Source: Polycladidibacter hongkongensis (GTDB taxonomy: Bacteria > Pseudomonadota > Alphaproteobacteria > Rhizobiales > Stappiaceae). Taken from it: a stretch of 64,000 bases of DNA. Every line of letters begins with the position of its first letter. The stretch's first letter is position 1. Location of the stretch: NCBI RefSeq assembly GCF_001561995.1, contig NZ_LLWC01000030.1, positions 1-64,000 of the forward strand. The letters run 5' to 3'. The translations under genes were made by a program, and so were the position numbers. This document shows positions 23,136 to 32,271 of this stretch, in pieces. The notes beneath the pieces were generated by a model, which was not told the DNA's origin, did no database searches, and saw only the letters and a list, made by a program, of their open reading frames with translations.

Positions 23136-23608
23136 TGTCTACCGGTTTTACCGTTGATTTTCCAAGCGATGAGATCAGCCGTGCGATCAGTGCGCTGACC
23201 GATCTGCGCACCTACGAGCTGCGCGATGCCATTGGCGCTCTGGTTGTCAGCCAGACTCAGCGGCGCATTGACGAGGAGAAAACATCCCCCTCCGGCGAGC
23301 CTTGGGCCGCAAACCGCGAGGGCAGCGAAACACTGGTTAGAACCGGTGCGCTGCGCGATACCATCGACCACCGGCTGGAGGGCGATGACATTATTGTCGG
23401 CACGCCGATGATCTACGGCGCGATCCACCAGTTTGGCGGCACGATAGTGCCCAAGGAGGTGCAGCATCTGGTGTTTAACGCCGGTGGCCGCAAAATCTTT
23501 GCCAAACAGGTCACCATTCCGGCGCGGCCATTTCTGGGGCTATCTGCTGACAATACACGGGAAATCGAAGAGCTGGTTACCGATATTTTAACGGAGCTGA
23601 TAGAATGA
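23135..23608 (+). CDS. Virion morphogenesis protein (Mu gpG / P2 S-like)
   Basis: Motifs QTQRRIDEEKTSPSGEPW, LVRTGALRDTIDH and IYGAIHQFGGTI are hallmarks of the Phage_tail_S/gpG family, which completes the tail-to-head interface. It sits after gp36 rather than directly after gp30 as in Mu. Confidence 0.85.
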   Translation: MSTGFTVDFPSDEISRAISALTDLRTYELRDAIGALVVSQTQRRIDEEKTSPSGEPWAANREGSETLVRTGALRDTIDHRLEGDDIIVGTPMIYGAIHQFGGTIVPKEVQHLVFNAGGRKIFAKQVTIPARPFLGLSADNTREIEELVTDILTELIE

Positions 23609-24093
23609 GCGCTTACCCCGATCCAGACACGTTGCTAGATAATATCTGCAAGCAGATTGAAGCAATGAACATTTTTGCCGATGTAGAGGTGTTGCATGGC
23701 AAGTTTCGTATAGAAGATCTGGATACGCGCAGCTTTCGCAGTCCATCCGCGTTTGTAACCATGTCCAGCGCCACACCGCGCATCCAGCACGCAGGGCAAG
23801 TGCGGCTGATGTGTGCGCTTGCTGTCATGATTGTTGCCAAAACAACGGACCGGCACATAAGCGCGTGGCAAGCAGCCACCAAAACACTGGAGCTTTGCCA
23901 TCGCAATATGTGGGAGCTGACACAAATCAGCCAGCCAACGGAATTCCAAATTATTCCGGTGGTCTCCAGTAGTGAGCGGCAAAAAAACCAAACGCTGACC
24001 GCCCTCACGTGGAAACAGAATTTAACCCTAAGCGAGCCGCAAACGCCTGCCAAACCGGTAGCGCAAACTGAAGAGGTCCGCTCCCATGGTTGA
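23605..24093 (+). CDS. Mu gp37-like protein (DUF1834)
   Basis: The 162-residue product has the gp37/DUF1834 pattern in Mu-like position: an N-terminal helix, AFVTMSSATPRIQHAG, and LTALTWKQNLTL near the end. A role at the tail terminator is suggested by position. It overlaps its neighbours by 4 and 8 nt. Confidence 0.7.
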   Translation: MSAYPDPDTLLDNICKQIEAMNIFADVEVLHGKFRIEDLDTRSFRSPSAFVTMSSATPRIQHAGQVRLMCALAVMIVAKTTDRHISAWQAATKTLELCHRNMWELTQISQPTEFQIIPVVSSSERQKNQTLTALTWKQNLTLSEPQTPAKPVAQTEEVRSHG

Positions 24094-24616
24094 TGCACGA
24101 GACATTCGCGACCTGCAGGCGCAAATTACCGATCTACAGGCACAAATTCGCAACATGGTGCGCGTTGCCACGGTTACGTCATTTGACGCCACAAACAACC
24201 GCTTGGTGGCACAAGATCAAAGCGAAGGAGATAGCGATACGCTGCAAACACCGCCAATCCCGTTCCTGCATCAATCAGGTGCTGTGCAACGCCGTGCAAC
24301 TATCAGCGCTGGTGAGCAGGTGTTGGTTATCTCGCCTTGTGGCCAGTTTGGTCCAGCCAGTTTCGCCATACCGATCGGCACCACAAACACCAACCCCAGC
24401 CCGTCGGCGGCAGAGGTGGAGGATGTGACAATTGTCGGCGAGACAACGCAGCGGCTGTTGCCTGAGCAGGCCGAACTCACGTCTAAGCGCGTGGACCTTG
24501 GCGCGACCGGCGGACCAGCGGTGGCGCGGGTTGGCGACATGGTGCAAATCGATCGAGGATCTTCCAAGGGGCTATGGCCGATTGTCACCGGCGCAAAGCG
24601 AACATTCGCGCAGTAA
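24086..24616 (+). CDS. Baseplate assembly protein V (spike-like)
   Basis: The protein is P2 gpV-like: N-terminal coiled helix, an OB-type domain (MVRVATVTSFDATNNRLVAQ, ISAGEQVLVISPCGQFG) and beta-repeats towards the C-terminus. It forms the central baseplate spike that pierces the outer membrane. It starts the P2-type tail module. Confidence 0.85.
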   Translation: MVDARDIRDLQAQITDLQAQIRNMVRVATVTSFDATNNRLVAQDQSEGDSDTLQTPPIPFLHQSGAVQRRATISAGEQVLVISPCGQFGPASFAIPIGTTNTNPSPSAAEVEDVTIVGETTQRLLPEQAELTSKRVDLGATGGPAVARVGDMVQIDRGSSKGLWPIVTGAKRTFAQ

Positions 24617-24668
24617 ATTAACGGGCGAAACGCATTCCTTTTAATAGCCTTTAAATGGTGAGGTAGTG

Positions 24669-24923
24669 ATGGCCCGAACTCCTGCAAAACCCGCAAAACC
24701 AGATCAACCAAAGCTGCCCGCATTGCCGCAGGGCTATAGCGCAAAGGATGCCCGCATCCTGCAGCGCGAGGTGATGATTGGTAAACTCTACTCAGTTGGC
24801 ACGCTGGTGCTGATCAATGATCGCGGCGACGTTAAATTCAACGCGCATCATGACATTCTCGTTCTCACCCGTGAGCTGGTTGAAAACTGGGACGCTGCCG
24901 GATTTACCACGGCATACGCATAA
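24669..24923 (+). CDS. Small baseplate-region protein, unknown
   Basis: The 84-residue product has a Pro/Lys-rich N-terminus and a short mixed domain (QREVMIGKLYSVGTLVLINDRG). It lies between V and W, where P2-like phages rarely have an extra gene. A GTG three bases upstream (24666) is an alternative start. Confidence 0.5.
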   Translation: MARTPAKPAKPDQPKLPALPQGYSAKDARILQREVMIGKLYSVGTLVLINDRGDVKFNAHHDILVLTRELVENWDAAGFTTAYA

Positions 24924-24926
24924 TTG

Positions 24927-25274
24927 ATGCTGGTTGGTATGGACCGCTATAGCGGGGCCGAGTTATCCGGCCCCGAGCGGGCCTTTCAGTCGGTAGAAGC
25001 CACGCTTGAAACCCCGCGCAAGTCGCAGGTTGGTGCACGTAGCTACGGCTCCGATTTGCCCTTGCGCATCTCTTCTCCCATGAATGAGGAGAGCGAGATC
25101 GAAATTGCTGCTGATCTAGTGGATGCGTTTTTGTGGGAACCCGAGCTGGAACTGCTCGACTACCGACTGGAGCAGGCAACACCGACCGGCATGCTGCGCA
25201 TTTCCTACCGGGCAAAATTTATTCCCTCTGGCGAAATCTATACCCGCATTATCGAAAAGGGAGAGCGCACGTGA
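24927..25274 (+). CDS. Baseplate wedge protein W (gp25-like)
   Basis: The W/gp25 fold is recognisable from GARSYGSDLPLRISSP, IAADLVDAFLWEPELELLDYRL and GMLRISYRAKF. The family forms the core of the baseplate wedge. The stop overlaps the GTG start of J (GTGA). Confidence 0.85.
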   Translation: MLVGMDRYSGAELSGPERAFQSVEATLETPRKSQVGARSYGSDLPLRISSPMNEESEIEIAADLVDAFLWEPELELLDYRLEQATPTGMLRISYRAKFIPSGEIYTRIIEKGERT

Positions 25275-26149
25275 ACGATCTATCGTTATTGCCAGCGCCC
25301 TCGCTGGTTGGCGAGCCAAGCGTTGCGGACATACTGGCACGAAAACTGGATGTGTTTTTGCGTCACTATAAAACCGAGACAGGCAAGGATTTTACAGCAC
25401 TTACTGAAAGCAGCCCAGTTGTATCATTGCTGCGCGCGGCGGCAGAGGACGAGTATAACGAGCGCTTGCGCCAAAATGCCCGTTATCGTGCCCGTTTTGT
25501 CTACTATGCAGATGGTGACAATCTGGATCTTTTGCTGAGTGAAGAAGGCTTGCAGCCGGTTGCTGGCGAGAGCCGTGCGCGCAAACAGGAGCGGATACGA
25601 TTACAAAGGGCCGGATCCTCTGCTGCCGGTCCGGCAGAGTGGTATCGCCGTCACGGCATCGGGGTGGCTCCGGACGAGATTGCCGATATCAAGGTCGATT
25701 TCCCGCAGCTCTCGCAGGTGCGTGTTACCGTGCTGGCGAGCAACGCGACGGGCATTCCAAGCACTCAGCTTCTGCAGTCAGTGAGTGCCCGTCTGCAAGC
25801 GGATGATGTGCATCCGGATGATCATATTGCCGTTTCTGTTGTCCCGGCTGAGGGCGTGCCGGTGTTTGTCCATGCCGCAATTTTTTTCGAACGCGGGGCA
25901 GATCAATCCATTTTAAAACCGCTTGAAACCGCCTTTCAGATGACATGGGCAGCCAAGCGGGCATTGGGCCGCAAACACGCTTGGAGCTGGATTTCATCAC
26001 AGTTCATGGGCGCTGGCATTGTAGATGTGCAAAATCTGGGCGCACCGCCGCCAGACATCTTGCCAAACCAAGTGCCGCTGCTCAGCGCTGTTAAACTGGA
26101 GCCACGGGTTCTGGGCGCACGATTACAAGGTACGGGAGAGAGCGCATGA
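25271..26149 (+). CDS. Baseplate wedge protein J
   Basis: GTG 25271 starts the J-family protein (LPAPSLVGEPSVADILARKL, then LRAAAEDEYNERLRQNARYRARFVYYADG near the N-terminus and a beta-rich core). Baseplate J is an essential wedge component of contractile tails. The length of 292 aa is normal. It overlaps W and I by 4 nt each. Confidence 0.88.
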   Translation: MNDLSLLPAPSLVGEPSVADILARKLDVFLRHYKTETGKDFTALTESSPVVSLLRAAAEDEYNERLRQNARYRARFVYYADGDNLDLLLSEEGLQPVAGESRARKQERIRLQRAGSSAAGPAEWYRRHGIGVAPDEIADIKVDFPQLSQVRVTVLASNATGIPSTQLLQSVSARLQADDVHPDDHIAVSVVPAEGVPVFVHAAIFFERGADQSILKPLETAFQMTWAAKRALGRKHAWSWISSQFMGAGIVDVQNLGAPPPDILPNQVPLLSAVKLEPRVLGARLQGTGESA

Positions 26150-26982
26150 GCCTGCCGCTACCTGTGAGCGCCACACCGCTCATGCGAGCGCTTGCTGCTG
26201 CCATAGCCCTGCCGGATGATATGCGAGCGCTGCCCGAGCGCATAGAACAACGGCTCAACAAACCGGCAGACGAGGACTTGCCGTTCCTGATCTGGGAATG
26301 GGGGCTGGGCGAAGTTGTCAATTACCTGCAAGACCCGCGCGCGGCGCTTGCAAAGGGGCGCGCGTGGCAGCGTATACGCGGGACTATTGACGCAGGCCAT
26401 ATGGCCCGCAACTGGATTGGCGTGAGCGCAGAGCATGAGCAACACGCAAAAAAGTACACAACACTGCACTTGGACGCCCCAACCAGCGGACGACAAAGCA
26501 ATGCGGTGGTTTCGCTTTCCAAAGCCTCTTCGTCATTGCGCTCTCATCTACATCGCCTCACGTACAATCTGGACCACCGCGCATTCCAGTTCGCAAGTCA
26601 TCATTCCCGTTATGGCCATATGATTTATGGCGCGGATAGTGGCATTCTCTTTCATCCGGACGGGCCGTTACTGTCATATTTAGACAAGGCGCATTTCACT
26701 GTTTCAACAGAGGCCGAGCCACTGGCGATCTTCTCTCAAGTAGTTGTGAGTGTTGCGCATCTAGAGGGTGACATTCGTTATGCCTCTTCACGCCTGCCAG
26801 CAATCTCCACCCGAAACACACTTGCAGCTGTCACCGGTGTGGCAACCGCTGAGGACTGGCAAACTACCGTCAATCTGGGTGGCCGAGCCGAAATTATGCC
26901 AGCACCACCAAGCGGGCTGACACCAGATTTACACCTGCCGGGCACAAGCCCCCAAGCCATTCTCGTCGTTTTTGAGGACTGA
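26146..26982 (+). CDS. Tail protein I-like baseplate component
   Basis: The N-terminal region (LPERIEQRLNKPADEDLPFLIWEWGLGEVVNYL) follows the gpI pattern, and it directly follows J as in P2. The remaining 200 residues are longer than P2 gpI and unassigned; they may attach the fibre proteins. Confidence 0.7.
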   Translation: MSLPLPVSATPLMRALAAAIALPDDMRALPERIEQRLNKPADEDLPFLIWEWGLGEVVNYLQDPRAALAKGRAWQRIRGTIDAGHMARNWIGVSAEHEQHAKKYTTLHLDAPTSGRQSNAVVSLSKASSSLRSHLHRLTYNLDHRAFQFASHHSRYGHMIYGADSGILFHPDGPLLSYLDKAHFTVSTEAEPLAIFSQVVVSVAHLEGDIRYASSRLPAISTRNTLAAVTGVATAEDWQTTVNLGGRAEIMPAPPSGLTPDLHLPGTSPQAILVVFED

Positions 26983-26983
26983 T

Positions 26984-27712
26984 ATGTCGGTTTATACAAA
27001 TTCCGGTCGCGCCACGATTGTTGAGCAGATCAGAAATATGATCCACGACCAACCGGGCAACACAATGATTGCAATTGGCTCCGGAGTGCCTTGGTGGGGG
27101 CGGCGGCAAAATGAGAAACACACGTTTTCACCACAGCGGCATATTCAGCTCGCACACCCGCCGCAAAACCATGCGGACGTGGAATTGATCATAGATGGTG
27201 ATGATAATCCAGCCCACCCGCAGGCCTATACGGTGACGCCCGCTGGACGCGTGACACTGGCACTCAACAGCGCCATCCCCGATGAGGCAACTGTTTACGC
27301 GCGGTATCGGGCCTACGTACCGCCGCCGCCGCTGGCGAGCAGCGCCCTAGTGAACGCTGTCGGGTACACACGAATTGCCGGCCTTTCCTTTCTGGACGCG
27401 GTTCCAGCGGGCCAAGCCCCTCAAGGTGATTTTATTACGGTTGGTGGCATTCACTACCAGCTGGTTGATCAACCAAGCCGCATGCTGCTCATACGCGGCA
27501 AATTGGAGGCCGGTGACGCGGTCGGCGATGACATCAACGAATTTGCGCTGATGACAGGCTGCAAAATCGCCGGGGATGCCCCAAAAGGACGGATCTATTA
27601 CCCCGCCGATCAGATGGAAAAAACTGGCACAGCGCTGGCAATCGAGCGCCGCCTACCGGTGCCGCGAGATGGCACGCTAGGCACTGATTTTGCTCTAATT
27701 CTGGTGATATAA
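26984..27712 (+). CDS. Phage tail/fibre-attachment protein, unknown family
   Basis: ATG 26984 lies just after the stop of I. The 242-residue product is mixed alpha/beta with no recognised motif (GNTMIAIGSGVPWWGRR, VTLALNSAIPDEATVYARYR). Position between I and the large fibre-like protein suggests a baseplate-fibre connector; this is context inference. Confidence 0.5.
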   Translation: MSVYTNSGRATIVEQIRNMIHDQPGNTMIAIGSGVPWWGRRQNEKHTFSPQRHIQLAHPPQNHADVELIIDGDDNPAHPQAYTVTPAGRVTLALNSAIPDEATVYARYRAYVPPPPLASSALVNAVGYTRIAGLSFLDAVPAGQAPQGDFITVGGIHYQLVDQPSRMLLIRGKLEAGDAVGDDINEFALMTGCKIAGDAPKGRIYYPADQMEKTGTALAIERRLPVPRDGTLGTDFALILVI

Positions 27713-30700
27713 TGAAGCTACCTGCAAACGCTCTAAGCGATTATACCCCTGATCAACACCGCACCTCGCTGCTTTATGGCGAGGGCGAGTATGCATTTGC
27801 CATTGACCAGTCAGTTGCCCGCGACATGGGACAGCGCCGCATCGCATCGATTGGCGATGCCATATTGGCGGATGGAAAGCTCACCTCCGGTGGAACGTTG
27901 ACCATTGATGGTGATGGAACGGCGCATCTGGAATCCGCCCAGCTCTACACTGATGGGCTGGTGCGTGATCTGGGTGCGGCCACTATTGCCTTGCCAGAGG
28001 GACAGTTGTTCATTGGTGTGATGCTGGCAACTCGAGTGGTGCCGGGTGAGCTGTTTGTAAATCCCGCTTATCTTGCCCTTGCTGAGCCCCGTGCCGCGCA
28101 AATTGAAGAGGTGCCAAGCTGGGCATTATCGACGCAAGTACCAGATGATACACCGGAAACGAGCTTCCGCTTTTTCCCGATTTACGAGATCAATGATCGA
28201 CAACTGGTTGCCTATACGCCGCCACCGGAACTCACCGGCTTTGATGCGCGGCTTGCCCGTTATGACAGGCAGGCCAACGGTCACTATGTGGTCGAGGGCT
28301 TGGAAGTGGCTTTTGTCAGCAAGCAAGCAGATAAAAGCCTCCTCTCGGTTAAAGAGGGGCTAGCCCATGTTTGGGGTCTGGAGGTGATCAAACCAAACGC
28401 CACGCCGTTTGATCTGCCCTTCGATCCTGATCTGGAAGTCATCAAGGCCGAGCCGCACTACTTCAACGATGGCGGGTCCGGCTCTCTCACCATCACATTG
28501 AATCGCACACCGATTGCGCAAATCTCAGATATCTCGGTGCTGGAAGAAAAAACGGTTGAGGTCAAACGCGGTCTGGTTGCCGGTGGTCGCGACGCGCTCC
28601 CTGATGCGCAAGTTGCGGGTATTGTCGAGATTAAACAGGGCGACACTACTTTTGCGGCCGGTAACGATTACCGTCTGTTTGGCGATGAGGTGGACTGGTC
28701 GAAAAATGGCGGTGAACCGGCAACAGGCTCCACCTATCAGGTCACATACCGCTACAAACGATCAATTGATGCCGACGCACAAACCAACACCACGGTGACA
28801 ATCTCCGGTGCTGTTACCGGCACTCAAGTTGAGATTGATTACAGCCACCAGATGCCACGCATTGATTTGCTGGTACTGGACCGTAATGGCGTATTCAAAC
28901 GGGTCAAAGGCGTCTCGCGGCCCTATCGCCCGCAAGTGCCACAAGCTGCACCGAACGACCTCACCCTCGCGCAAATCCACCACACGTGGGACGGTGACCC
29001 GACTTTGGTGAATGTTGCTGTGCGCCGCGTGCCAGTCTCGGAACAGGAGCGCACACGTGAATTGGCCATAACGGCTATGAATGAAGTCGGTCGACTGCAA
29101 TTACAACTGGAGGCTGGTAGCGCCAACGGCTATGCAAAAAGCAGTATCTGGGTGGATAACTTCATTGATGACAGCCAGCGCGATGCCGGGGTTGATCAAA
29201 CACTGGAAATCGTCTCAGGCTTTTTAACCCTGCCGCTAACCGCCACCTTGATCCATGATCTGGGCGACGGGATTTGGCAAAACACCTATAATTACGAAGA
29301 AGTGCTGGCGCAGCGGCTGGCAACCGGCTCCATGAAGGTCAATCCCTATCAGGCATTTGAACCGCTGCCTGCCAAGGTCAAACTCACACCTGCCTCCGAC
29401 CAATGGGCGCAAAACGTGACAAAGTGGCGCTCGTCCATCACCCAGCGGCTCTCGGATGTGCGCCGGTTTATCGGCTCCGGGCAGCAGGCCCGCACCAACT
29501 CTGATCTGGTGAGCACAAGTGCCACGCAAATGCTCTCGCGCCAGCAACGCGCGGCCGAGCTGTTGCGCGTACGCGATGTCGCCTATGAGATCGCAGGATT
29601 TGAAGCGGGCGAGCGTATGTTAGAAATTCGCTTTGATGGCCGTGATTTACCGCTACCGGATCCGGCACCGATTGCAGACCAGGACGGCACCCTTGTCGGT
29701 GCCTTCACGATCCCTGATGGCGTGCCAGCCGGTTCCAAACTGGTGGAGTTTGTGGGAGATCAGGGTAGCTTTGGCGAGGCCAGCTACATTGGCCGTGGCA
29801 CCATCACGGTGACAGAAATGCGCCGCGTCACCACCACCCGCCGCATTCTCACCACGCGCCGATTTGATCCATTGGGCTATATCTGGACACCGCAAGAGCG
29901 GATGCCGCTGGGTGCGGTTAGCGTTAAGGTGACAGATATCGGCAACCCCGATAATCCGATTATTTTACAGGTACGCGAAACACTTGCCAGCCAGCCAACC
30001 GGCCTGCCATTGGCCGAGGTCGAGCTGGATATGCGCGGCGTCAAAGTTGGTGACATCTTGCGCTTTGAGCTGCCGATACCGCTTTGGCTGGAAGCGGGCA
30101 CCGAATACGCGCACGTGTGGCTGAGCGATGATCCAACTCACGCACTGGCCATTGCCCGGCTAGGAAAGCGCGATCCGGATCACGGCTGGGTGCGGGCCCA
30201 GCCCAATGTCAATATGGTCTGCATATCATCTTCCAACAACACCGCATTCACCTATCATCACGACCGCGATTTGTGGACTGTGATTGAAAAAGCTGCGTTT
30301 ACCAGCACCAAAACACGGGTTGAGCTGGGTGCACTGCCAGCAACAGTCGCCACTGATTTGCTTGCTCTGGCCGGTGTTGAGCACCCCAGCGCCGAAACCC
30401 GCGCAGAACTGATCCTTACCCGTCCTAACAATAGCGAAATCCGCATGTTGCCGGGCGAGGTTGTCAACCTTCCGGAAGAACTGAACGAAGAGCTGCAAGT
30501 ATCAGTTGAACTGATTGGCACGAATGCGGCCTCGCCGGTGCTGCTGGCCAGTCCGCAGCTGGTACTGGCGCAGATTGAGCAAAGCGGCAGCTACGTTTCA
30601 AGGGCATTTAAATGCGGTGACAACCGCACCGTTGAGATTACCAGCTTTGAGCGCACACCCGGAGCCAGTTCATTCGCGCTGGCAATCCGCATCGCTGATG

Positions 30701-30885
30701 ACAACTGGCAGGATGTACCACTGCACTCCCAAGAGAACCACGGGGATGGCTGGCACAAGAAAGTGTATCGCCGCGCAGATGTCAGCACGGAGGAAACGGC
30801 TGTGCGTATCACCGCCAAGGGCAGCGCACGGGACCGGCCAATAATGGCTTACATCTATGCCGCCCCGCTTGATGTCAGCGTTTAG
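27712..30885 (+). CDS. DUF4815-type large tail protein (1057 aa)
   Basis: The N-terminal 500 residues resemble DUF4815 tail proteins (YDRQANGHYVVEGLEVAF, KEGLAHVWGLEVIK, QMPRIDLLVLDRNG). The middle and C-terminal parts are beta-rich and could form the shaft of a side fibre. It takes the place of P2 H. The ATG overlaps the previous stop by one base. Confidence 0.7.
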   Translation: MKLPANALSDYTPDQHRTSLLYGEGEYAFAIDQSVARDMGQRRIASIGDAILADGKLTSGGTLTIDGDGTAHLESAQLYTDGLVRDLGAATIALPEGQLFIGVMLATRVVPGELFVNPAYLALAEPRAAQIEEVPSWALSTQVPDDTPETSFRFFPIYEINDRQLVAYTPPPELTGFDARLARYDRQANGHYVVEGLEVAFVSKQADKSLLSVKEGLAHVWGLEVIKPNATPFDLPFDPDLEVIKAEPHYFNDGGSGSLTITLNRTPIAQISDISVLEEKTVEVKRGLVAGGRDALPDAQVAGIVEIKQGDTTFAAGNDYRLFGDEVDWSKNGGEPATGSTYQVTYRYKRSIDADAQTNTTVTISGAVTGTQVEIDYSHQMPRIDLLVLDRNGVFKRVKGVSRPYRPQVPQAAPNDLTLAQIHHTWDGDPTLVNVAVRRVPVSEQERTRELAITAMNEVGRLQLQLEAGSANGYAKSSIWVDNFIDDSQRDAGVDQTLEIVSGFLTLPLTATLIHDLGDGIWQNTYNYEEVLAQRLATGSMKVNPYQAFEPLPAKVKLTPASDQWAQNVTKWRSSITQRLSDVRRFIGSGQQARTNSDLVSTSATQMLSRQQRAAELLRVRDVAYEIAGFEAGERMLEIRFDGRDLPLPDPAPIADQDGTLVGAFTIPDGVPAGSKLVEFVGDQGSFGEASYIGRGTITVTEMRRVTTTRRILTTRRFDPLGYIWTPQERMPLGAVSVKVTDIGNPDNPIILQVRETLASQPTGLPLAEVELDMRGVKVGDILRFELPIPLWLEAGTEYAHVWLSDDPTHALAIARLGKRDPDHGWVRAQPNVNMVCISSSNNTAFTYHHDRDLWTVIEKAAFTSTKTRVELGALPATVATDLLALAGVEHPSAETRAELILTRPNNSEIRMLPGEVVNLPEELNEELQVSVELIGTNAASPVLLASPQLVLAQIEQSGSYVSRAFKCGDNRTVEITSFERTPGASSFALAIRIADDNWQDVPLHSQENHGDGWHKKVYRRADVSTEETAVRITAKGSARDRPIMAYIYAAPLDVSV

Positions 30886-30896
30886 AAAGGTTTTCC

Positions 30897-32195
30897 ATGA
30901 GCACTACAGACAATAAAAACTATCCGCTGGCCGTATTAAGCGAAAGTGAGATCGATTGTCTCTTGCGCCTGAACGACGCCATCAAAGCCATTGATGGTGA
31001 CGTGGCAGCGCTGGCGCTGGCGATTGTCGCCGCCAAAAACGATGCCATCGAAACAATCATGGGCGGGGCTACACAGGCCGAGCTGGATACCATCAAGGAA
31101 CTGGGTGAACGGCTGAATGACGATGCGGATGCCATAGCTGCGATAATGAAATCTATGGCGAGCAAGGCTGACATTCAAAAGCCTAATATATTTAAAAAAA
31201 TGCAGACTTTTGCTGCTGGGATCTATGTGAAAAGCCGTAGAATTGTGTTCAACATAGCGGATGACGCTGATCTGTCGAGTAGTGATAATGTGGACTGCAT
31301 ATGGCATGATGATAGTAAAAATCGGCTGCATATAGTCTCTGATATGCCGATAGGGACAGAGGGCAAAGATGGCAAAACCATCGTCGAGGCCGCAGGTTTT
31401 GCGACAAAAAATGGTGATGTGCTGGCAACTGGTGATGTCGCCAGCATTGATAGTATTTCATCTGATGATAACCAGCTGATAAATGCTGGCGTATTGAGGA
31501 AAGTTCTGAGTAGAAGTAGCGTTCGTATTGATATTGATTTTATTAGTGAGGACACCAGCGATCTTATTGTCTCGTCTGAAAAGTATTCCTATGCTCAATT
31601 TTTGCTGATTGGCGCGGGGGGCGGTGGTCGTGGGAATAGTCAAGAACAAAAATGGCAACATGGTGGACGTGGCGGTCGTCTATTACATAATTGTCTACTT
31701 GATGAAATCTTTGATATCACAGTTGGTAAAGCCGTGACCATACCTAAAGATGATGTTGATGGTGAAGAAGGTGGAGCAACCAAAATCAGCTTTAAGGGAG
31801 CAAATACTGAATATTTTGCTAGCGGTGGTAAGGGCGGTTTGGCATTAACAAGCCCAATTTTCGCAATGGATGGCAGCGGTTTTAAAACGCAAGGGGAAGT
31901 TACAGAACCAAGTGCTGGAGAAAGTCTCGCATATCTGAACAGATACGACTTTAATCCAGAAGTGGCGAAGATAGTTAGCTATATAAATGTTACAAGTTTT
32001 CATCATTTTCCAGCCGGAACGACCAATAATACAAAAATGTATGTACCAAGAGCCGCAATAACGCAGGATGGAAATATTATCGCAGGTGAAAGGGGGGTGG
32101 CAGAGGAAAATCCACTTCACGGTATGAATTATGCTCACGCAACAGCAGGTGTGCATGGACTGGCGATATTACTAAAGTTTAGCCATGCATTTTAA
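30897..32195 (+). CDS. Tail fibre with glycine-rich distal part
   Basis: The first 100 residues are coiled helix (NDAIKAIDGDVAALALAIV, QAELDTIKELGERLNDDADA). The distal half has a glycine-rich motif (LIGAGGGGRG, GGRGGRLLH, ASGGKGGLAL) typical of adhesin-like fibre tips. The distal half is visibly more AT-rich than the flanking tail genes, consistent with exchange of the receptor-binding part. No fibre-assembly chaperone follows. Confidence 0.7.
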   Translation: MSTTDNKNYPLAVLSESEIDCLLRLNDAIKAIDGDVAALALAIVAAKNDAIETIMGGATQAELDTIKELGERLNDDADAIAAIMKSMASKADIQKPNIFKKMQTFAAGIYVKSRRIVFNIADDADLSSSDNVDCIWHDDSKNRLHIVSDMPIGTEGKDGKTIVEAAGFATKNGDVLATGDVASIDSISSDDNQLINAGVLRKVLSRSSVRIDIDFISEDTSDLIVSSEKYSYAQFLLIGAGGGGRGNSQEQKWQHGGRGGRLLHNCLLDEIFDITVGKAVTIPKDDVDGEEGGATKISFKGANTEYFASGGKGGLALTSPIFAMDGSGFKTQGEVTEPSAGESLAYLNRYDFNPEVAKIVSYINVTSFHHFPAGTTNNTKMYVPRAAITQDGNIIAGERGVAEENPLHGMNYAHATAGVHGLAILLKFSHAF

Positions 32196-32240
32196 AGCCT
32201 GCGTAACCTGTCACCGCTGGTAGAGCATTACTGATTGGCT

Positions 32241-32269
32241 AGGGTCTTCATAAACCGCATGGAGACCCT
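32241..32269 (+). promoter_or_regulatory. Hairpin overlapping the sheath gene ribosome site
   Basis: AGGGTCT (32241-32247) pairs with AGACCCT (32263-32269). The GGAG at 32261-32264 that serves ATG 32272 partly lies in the 3' arm, so folding could limit sheath translation. It could instead be a weak terminator of the fibre gene. Confidence 0.35.
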
Positions 32270-32271
32270 TT

